From positions 14,624 to 52,137 of the forward strand of contig JABAZY010000051.1 of assembly GCA_018608245.1 (NCBI GenBank): a DNA stretch of 37,514 nucleotides, written 5' to 3'. Shown piece after piece: positions 34,548 to 37,514 of the stretch; the first letter of the stretch is position 1; each line of letters begins with the position of its first letter. The notes beneath the pieces are model-generated. The model did no database searches. It saw only the letters and a program-made list of their open reading frames with translations, and was not told the DNA's origin. Source of the stretch: Alphaproteobacteria bacterium. GTDB lineage: Bacteria; Pseudomonadota; Alphaproteobacteria; Micavibrionales; Micavibrionaceae. Made by a program: the position numbers and the translations under genes.

Positions 34548-34576
34548 TTTTAACGGATTTTAACCTAAAGAGTCAA
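34548..34576 (-). promoter_or_regulatory. leuL/leuA promoter
   Basis: On the minus strand TTGACT (34576-34571), 17 bp, TTAAAA (34553-34548), then six bases and the ATG of the leader peptide at 34541. The -35 directly follows the stop codon of the preceding gene and includes a GACTC (GANTC) site. Confidence 0.5.
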
Positions 34577-34771
34577 TTATTTCTTCACTTCTTTATCTTT
34601 TAACTGACGGGCTTCATCAATCAGCATGACTGGAATTCCATCACGAATAGGATATGCTAAACCCGCTTGATCAGACACAAGCTCTTGTGCTTCTGCCTCA
34701 TAACGCAATGGCACTTTAGTTAATGGACAAACCAATATTTCTAATAATTTTGGATCAATTTCTTGGGTCAT
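34577..34771 (-). CDS. UPF0434/Trm112 family protein (YcaR-like)
   Basis: From ATG 34771 the product is 64 aa, [20 protein letters not shown] near the N-terminus and [16 protein letters not shown] near the end, the classic UPF0434 pattern. Only one Cys of the usual zinc set is visible. The start was chosen because GAGGA lies six bases upstream; the longer frame would need TTG. The ATG lies 2 bp before the stop of the upstream two-TM gene, so the two overlap slightly. Trm112-like proteins often act as partners of methyltransferases; the role here is unknown. Confidence 0.85.
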   Translation of the reverse strand: MTQEIDPKLLEILVCPLTKVPLRYEAEAQELVSDQAGLAYPIRDGIPVMLIDEARQLKDKEVKK

Positions 34772-34772
34772 T

Positions 34773-35045
34773 TTATTCCTCGTCAGCCATTTCAAATTTT
34801 TCGTGTGATCTTTTTTTAGCCATATGATCCGAAATAACCAAAGCGGTTATAAACGATACAATAACTAAAATGTTAAACGGAACAGAGATAATTTTATCCA
34901 ATATAATAGCCACGAAAAGTAATAAAGGCGCCAATATAACAGCATGAGCCAAATAAACTATTCTGTAGAAATTACGCTCAACAGTTCTTCGATCATGCGT
35001 GTCTGCATAATACTTTCTCTTTATCTTCTCAATAAGATCGTTCAT
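34773..35045 (-). CDS. Small two-TM membrane protein
   Basis: The 90-aa protein has a charged N-terminal helix ([20 protein letters not shown]), two hydrophobic segments ([20 protein letters not shown] and [15 protein letters not shown]) and a charged C-terminus. I do not recognise the family. It lies directly after the proX-like gene (stop and start adjacent) and before the UPF0434 gene, so all three are probably one transcript. Confidence 0.65.
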   Translation of the reverse strand: MNDLIEKIKRKYYADTHDRRTVERNFYRIVYLAHAVILAPLLLFVAIILDKIISVPFNILVIVSFITALVISDHMAKKRSHEKFEMADEE

Positions 35046-35591
35046 TTAATTACTTCCTGCTTCGCTAAGGTCGACAATATGCGCTTCATGACCACAATCT
35101 TCAATAAATTTTATTAAGTCTGATGGCTTAATCGAAGCAGTCATCGTATTTAACAAAGGATGATAATTCACGATATCTGCCTCCATCATGCTCTTTTCCA
35201 AGCATATCTGAACCTGATTTTCGGTATCATTCACAATTGAAAAGGGACAAACAGAGCCTGGACGCACCCCTAAATATTCCCAAAGCCTATCACTAGAGCC
35301 AAAAGAAAGACGGTTAGAGCCAAGGGCATCTGGTAACTTCTTCATATCAACATCAACCGTTACAGGCAGCACAAGAAGGTAGTTTTTCTTCTTTTTATCC
35401 CGCAAAAACAAGTTCCGGCAATGCGTTCCAGCAATTTTGGCATCTACAGATTCACTCTCTGCGACGGTATAAACCGCCTTATGATGGTGCAATTCGTAGG
35501 AAATTCCTAAATTATCGAACTTTTCCATTAATTGCTCCGGAGACGTTGGCATCTCGCCTTGGTTCTCAATTTTCACAGCATTTTCAGTCAT
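35046..35591 (-). CDS. Prolyl-tRNA editing protein (YbaK/ProX, PrdX-like)
   Basis: The 181-aa protein has the YbaK/ProX fold marks of stand-alone editing proteins: YELHHHKAVYTVAESE near the N-terminus, GTHCRNLFLRDKKKKNYLLV with the conserved Lys, SFGSSDRLWEYLGVRPGSVC and VNYHPLLNTMTASI. Such proteins deacylate Ala-tRNA(Pro), correcting prolyl-tRNA synthetase errors. Stand-alone PrdX proteins are common in alphaproteobacteria, where ProRS lacks the editing insert. It heads the minus-strand run with the two-TM and UPF0434 genes. Confidence 0.88.
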   Translation of the reverse strand: MTENAVKIENQGEMPTSPEQLMEKFDNLGISYELHHHKAVYTVAESESVDAKIAGTHCRNLFLRDKKKKNYLLVLPVTVDVDMKKLPDALGSNRLSFGSSDRLWEYLGVRPGSVCPFSIVNDTENQVQICLEKSMMEADIVNYHPLLNTMTASIKPSDLIKFIEDCGHEAHIVDLSEAGSN

Positions 35592-35699
35592 TTACGTCCT
35601 TATTTCTTCATAATTTTGCATTTTTTTACGCTTTAACCATACTATAGATTAAATTATAGAGGTAAATTAGGCAATTTTTAGCTTTTGTTAACACTTTTC

Positions 35700-35708
35700 T
35701 GCCATAAT
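35700..35708 (+). promoter_or_regulatory. Extended -10 promoter (TGCCATAAT), predicted leaderless start
   Basis: TGC plus CATAAT ends at 35708, six bases before ATG 35715. The intervening TAGAGG touches the ATG and is too close to work as an SD. Confidence 0.35.
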
Positions 35709-35714
35709 TAGAGG

Positions 35715-35891
35715 ATGAATAGAAGACCTTTAGCAGAGCATGGAGTTGAAAGCGTTAATACTTGGAAAGGTATTGATTCCCCTGATGGCTCTATTAGTAT
35801 GAACATAGGTCAAGAATTTGGTATTAAAGATGGATTTTCACAAACAGCTTCAATTTCAACGGCACCTTCGACTGACTTCGGACTTGGCTGA
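35715..35891 (+). CDS. Small hypothetical protein, 58 aa
   Basis: The ORF starts MNRRPLAEHGVESVNTWKGI and ends with STAPSTDFGLG. Its TGA overlaps the ATG of the next gene by one base (TGATG), which supports it being a real, translationally coupled gene. It has no TM segment or Cys and is rich in Ser, Gly and Thr. I do not recognise it. Confidence 0.5.
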   Translation: MNRRPLAEHGVESVNTWKGIDSPDGSISMNIGQEFGIKDGFSQTASISTAPSTDFGLG

Positions 35892-36169
35892 TGATTAGTT
35901 TGGGGCAAAGCAATGATGGTCGATTAATCCTCGCCAGTAACCAACCCTTCCCGTCAGATGTAGCACGCGTTGAATATTTCCGTGATCAAAAACTTTTTAT
36001 GTTAATTTACGAAGACACTGAAGATGGCAGTGACCTTATGCCTTGTGAAATGAATGACACAGAGTCAGAAATCATCAAAGGTAGCCCAGACATACTCGTC
36101 ATTGTCAAAGAACATGAAGACGCAGATCCTTATGGGTATGTCAGCCCCCTCATACAAATTGGTGTTTAG
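35891..36169 (+). CDS. Hypothetical protein, 92 aa
   Basis: The acidic product starts MISLGQSNDGRLILASNQPF and contains ARVEYFRDQKLFMLIYEDTE and MPCEMND. It looks like a small soluble alpha/beta domain, with no TM segment. It overlaps the 58-aa gene by one base (TGATG). I do not recognise it; a partner role with the 58-aa protein is inferred only from coupling. Confidence 0.6.
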   Translation: MISLGQSNDGRLILASNQPFPSDVARVEYFRDQKLFMLIYEDTEDGSDLMPCEMNDTESEIIKGSPDILVIVKEHEDADPYGYVSPLIQIGV

Positions 36170-36258
36170 AGCAACTTTCCTCAATTTAGCACTTGATTTT
36201 CAAAATATATCCCCTATAAATCATTCATCTATCTAAAAGATGCCTTATGCATCATCGA

Positions 36259-36333
36259 GCGGGTGTAGCTCAGGGGTAGAGCGTAACCTTGCCAAGGTTA
36301 AAGCCGAGAGTTCGAATCTCTTCACCCGCTCCA
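36259..36333 (+). tRNA. tRNA-Gly (anticodon GCC)
   Basis: The sequence folds as a complete cloverleaf: acceptor GCGGGTG pairs with CACCCGC, D arm GCTC/GAGC, anticodon stem TAACC/GGTTA with loop TTGCCAA (anticodon GCC at 36291-36293), T arm GAGAG/CTCTT with TTCGAAT, discriminator T and an encoded CCA. It reads GGC and GGT glycine codons. No repeat of its 3' end, as expected at an integration site, appears elsewhere in the window. Confidence 0.97.
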
Positions 36334-36337
36334 ATTT

Positions 36338-36781
36338 TTATTCCTTCCATAGACCGCGTTTATTACGCTTAGCTTCTTTCTCTTCGCCTTGGTAAAATCC
36401 ATTTGAGTAGTCTTTGTAATCTACAGCCATACCCTCACGCACCATTATAGCAGCAATATCACCCTCTCCAAGCTTACAACGCATGGCTTCACGCTTATAT
36501 TTATCATTATTCACCCACACACACTTTAACGAAGCGTCTTCTATTAGGGCTTCAAGGTAAAGCTTAGACGTTGAAAAGTAAAAATGATCAGTTTCTGGCG
36601 CATCTATGCCCCATAATCTAATACGTTGATTGCCCGAAATAAACGTATCACCATCAATAACCGCATCTACATAGAAAACAGGAGCATGATCTTGCTCTTG
36701 CACATTTAAATATCTAATCGCGATTAACGATCCTAACACTACACAAATGACCAATAATGTTGATAGAGAATTTTTAATCAA
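36338..36781 (-). CDS. Membrane-anchored thermonuclease (SNase)-like protein
   Basis: The 147-aa protein has an N-terminal signal anchor (STLLVICVVLGSLIAIRYL) and an SNase domain: VIDGDTFI, QRIRLWGIDAPE (with Arg and Glu of the active site), DKYKREAMRC in place of DRYGR, where the catalytic Arg is kept, and EEKEAKRNKRGLW at the end. It is likely an extracytoplasmic Ca-dependent nuclease. The start is TTG 36781; the GAGGG upstream is very close, so the true start may differ by a codon or so. Confidence 0.78.
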   Translation of the reverse strand: MIKNSLSTLLVICVVLGSLIAIRYLNVQEQDHAPVFYVDAVIDGDTFISGNQRIRLWGIDAPETDHFYFSTSKLYLEALIEDASLKCVWVNNDKYKREAMRCKLGEGDIAAIMVREGMAVDYKDYSNGFYQGEEKEAKRNKRGLWKE

Positions 36782-36859
36782 TCCCTCGCGCCTTTATTTT
36801 AATTCAACTAATTGTATTCACTTAATATTAACTCATTTTTGCCAAGATAAATGAAATAT

Positions 36860-36889
36860 TTGCACCATGTTCATAAAACATGAGATAAT
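36860..36889 (+). promoter_or_regulatory. Promoter with palindromic operator in its spacer
   Basis: TTGCAC (36860-36865) and GATAAT (36884-36889) are 18 bp apart, and the spacer holds CATGTT-CATAA-AACATG (36866-36882), an inverted repeat with six-base arms. The pair lies about 45 bp before ATG 36934. Confidence 0.45.
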
Positions 36890-36933
36890 ATTTATGTAAA
36901 TAAATTGGTGTGTAAATTAAAGGTATGTAGTGT

Positions 36934-37304
36934 ATGAATATTTTAGAAGCATTTGAATTCCAACAGCTTGTCAAGCAACTTGAAGAAAACGGAATTAACT
37001 AGTTCAGCAAGTTCATCAAATCGACATTATTCAAGAAACGATAGACCAAGCGCCAGAAGATATTGATCCTGAAATGTTAGAATCATATCACGTACAACTT
37101 GATGTAGCTATTGATACGTACCACACTAATGTTGATCAACTCATTAATATCGAAAAGAATGCCGGTAATGATAGTATTAATTGGCAAGACATCAAAGACG
37201 AAGCTAATCGCTTAGTTATTGATAATTCAAGAAGAGATCTAGATAATTCTGGTATTAGCCTCAATAGAGGTATTTCAGATAATCGCCCTGTACCAGAAAT
37301 TTAA
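36934..37304 (+). pseudogene. Frameshifted small acidic ORF, about 123 aa
   Basis: The first part, MNILEAFEFQQLVKQLEENG then IN, starts at ATG 36934 with AAAGG about 10 nt upstream and stops at TAG 37000. In the -1 frame the ORF continues at once as LVQQVHQIDIIQETIDQ and runs to 37304. The second part has ATG 37074 but no SD there, and the amphipathic helix pattern (LVKQLE / LVQQVH) runs across the junction. A one-base loss, a sequencing error or a programmed shift are all possible, but the junction lacks a classic slippery heptamer. Two separate genes are a weaker alternative. Product unrecognised. Confidence 0.5.
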
Positions 37305-37382
37305 TAAATAATTTACGAGGGAGATTAGGATTAAAGCAATAGGCCATTGATCTGACTCATTTAAATAAATTCAATCTTTCTC

Positions 37383-37403
37383 ATTACCCCCAATATTACC
37401 CCC
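37383..37403. repeat. Tandem ATTACCCCC direct repeat
   Basis: Two copies of ATTACCCCC lie at 37383-37391 and 37395-37403, with a 12-bp period. They sit in a gene-free 210-bp tail (37305-37514). No other structure or SD-led ORF is seen there except an AAGAAGGGG near the right edge, which may precede a gene outside the window. Confidence 0.4.
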
Positions 37404-37514
37404 ATATATATTAGTCATTTAAAAAAGGGTACTAAAGTGATTGATTTATTAAGTATATTTTATAAACAAGAACACTAACTATACTGAATTTTAAGAAGGG
37501 GATTACCTTTTAAT

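Noticed and set aside
36259-37514. Genomic island inserted at tRNA-Gly
   Set aside because: No integrase and no repeat of the tRNA 3' end were found in the window; adjacent genes alone do not support an island.

Overview
The window looks like chromosomal DNA of an AT-rich alphaproteobacterium. The main evidence is a clear GcrA cell-cycle regulator, a tandem double cold-shock-domain protein, a PrdX/ProX-type editing protein, and the alphaproteobacterial block rpoZ / rsh / acpS / lepB / rnc / era. Species cannot be named from sequence alone. Most of the window is housekeeping or metabolic. I see no transposase, integrase, CRISPR array or rRNA; there is one tRNA-Gly(GCC).

Layout. 1-2145: the 3' end of a coiled-coil/AMIN-like envelope protein, a 57-aa unknown and an M42-like peptidase. 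2147-8127: a sugar module, with cupin > AGE-family isomerase > HAD phosphatase > ROK fructo/mannokinase on the minus strand, and a divergent OtsB-like HAD phosphatase followed by galE on the plus strand. 8119-9076: a secreted unknown and a short orphan FlgC-like rod protein. 9095-14566: a complete biotin locus, bioB divergent from bioF-bioH-like-bioC, with bioD-bioA running convergently into bioC. 14678-15055: a cNMP-fold protein that shares an operator-like region with bioD. 15094-18427: a System II cytochrome c maturation operon (ResB, CcsA, TlpA-like). 18431-24725: an MFS transporter, the double CSD protein and an RND pump (adaptor + permease). 24877-31663: gcrA, era, rnc, lepB, acpS, DUF2062, rsh and rpoZ, all minus strand. 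31815-32797: family-5 uracil-DNA glycosylase and CutA. 32794-35591: leuA with a leader, an UPF0434/Trm112 protein, a two-TM protein and a prolyl-tRNA editing protein. 35715-37304: small unknown genes, tRNA-Gly, an anchored SNase-like nuclease and a frameshifted ORF.

The most interesting signals are regulatory. Upstream of leuA, on the minus strand, is an 18-codon ORF with seven leucine codons, four consecutive. It is followed by two strong hairpins and preceded by a promoter placed so that transcription would start at its ATG. This looks like a leaderless leuL attenuation peptide. The same geometry (-10 box, six bases, ATG, no usable Shine-Dalgarno) recurs at bioF, the FlgC-like gene and the 58-aa gene at 35715. 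Other candidates are a three-half-site ATATCG operator over the -10 of the cNMP gene, and inverted repeats upstream of the RND operon and inside the promoter of the frameshifted ORF. System II cytochrome c maturation is also unexpected for the class.

No intergenic stretch exceeds 300 bases. The longest are 19685-19936 (divergent MFS/CSD promoters) and 37305-37514 (no gene seen; a 9-bp direct repeat only).
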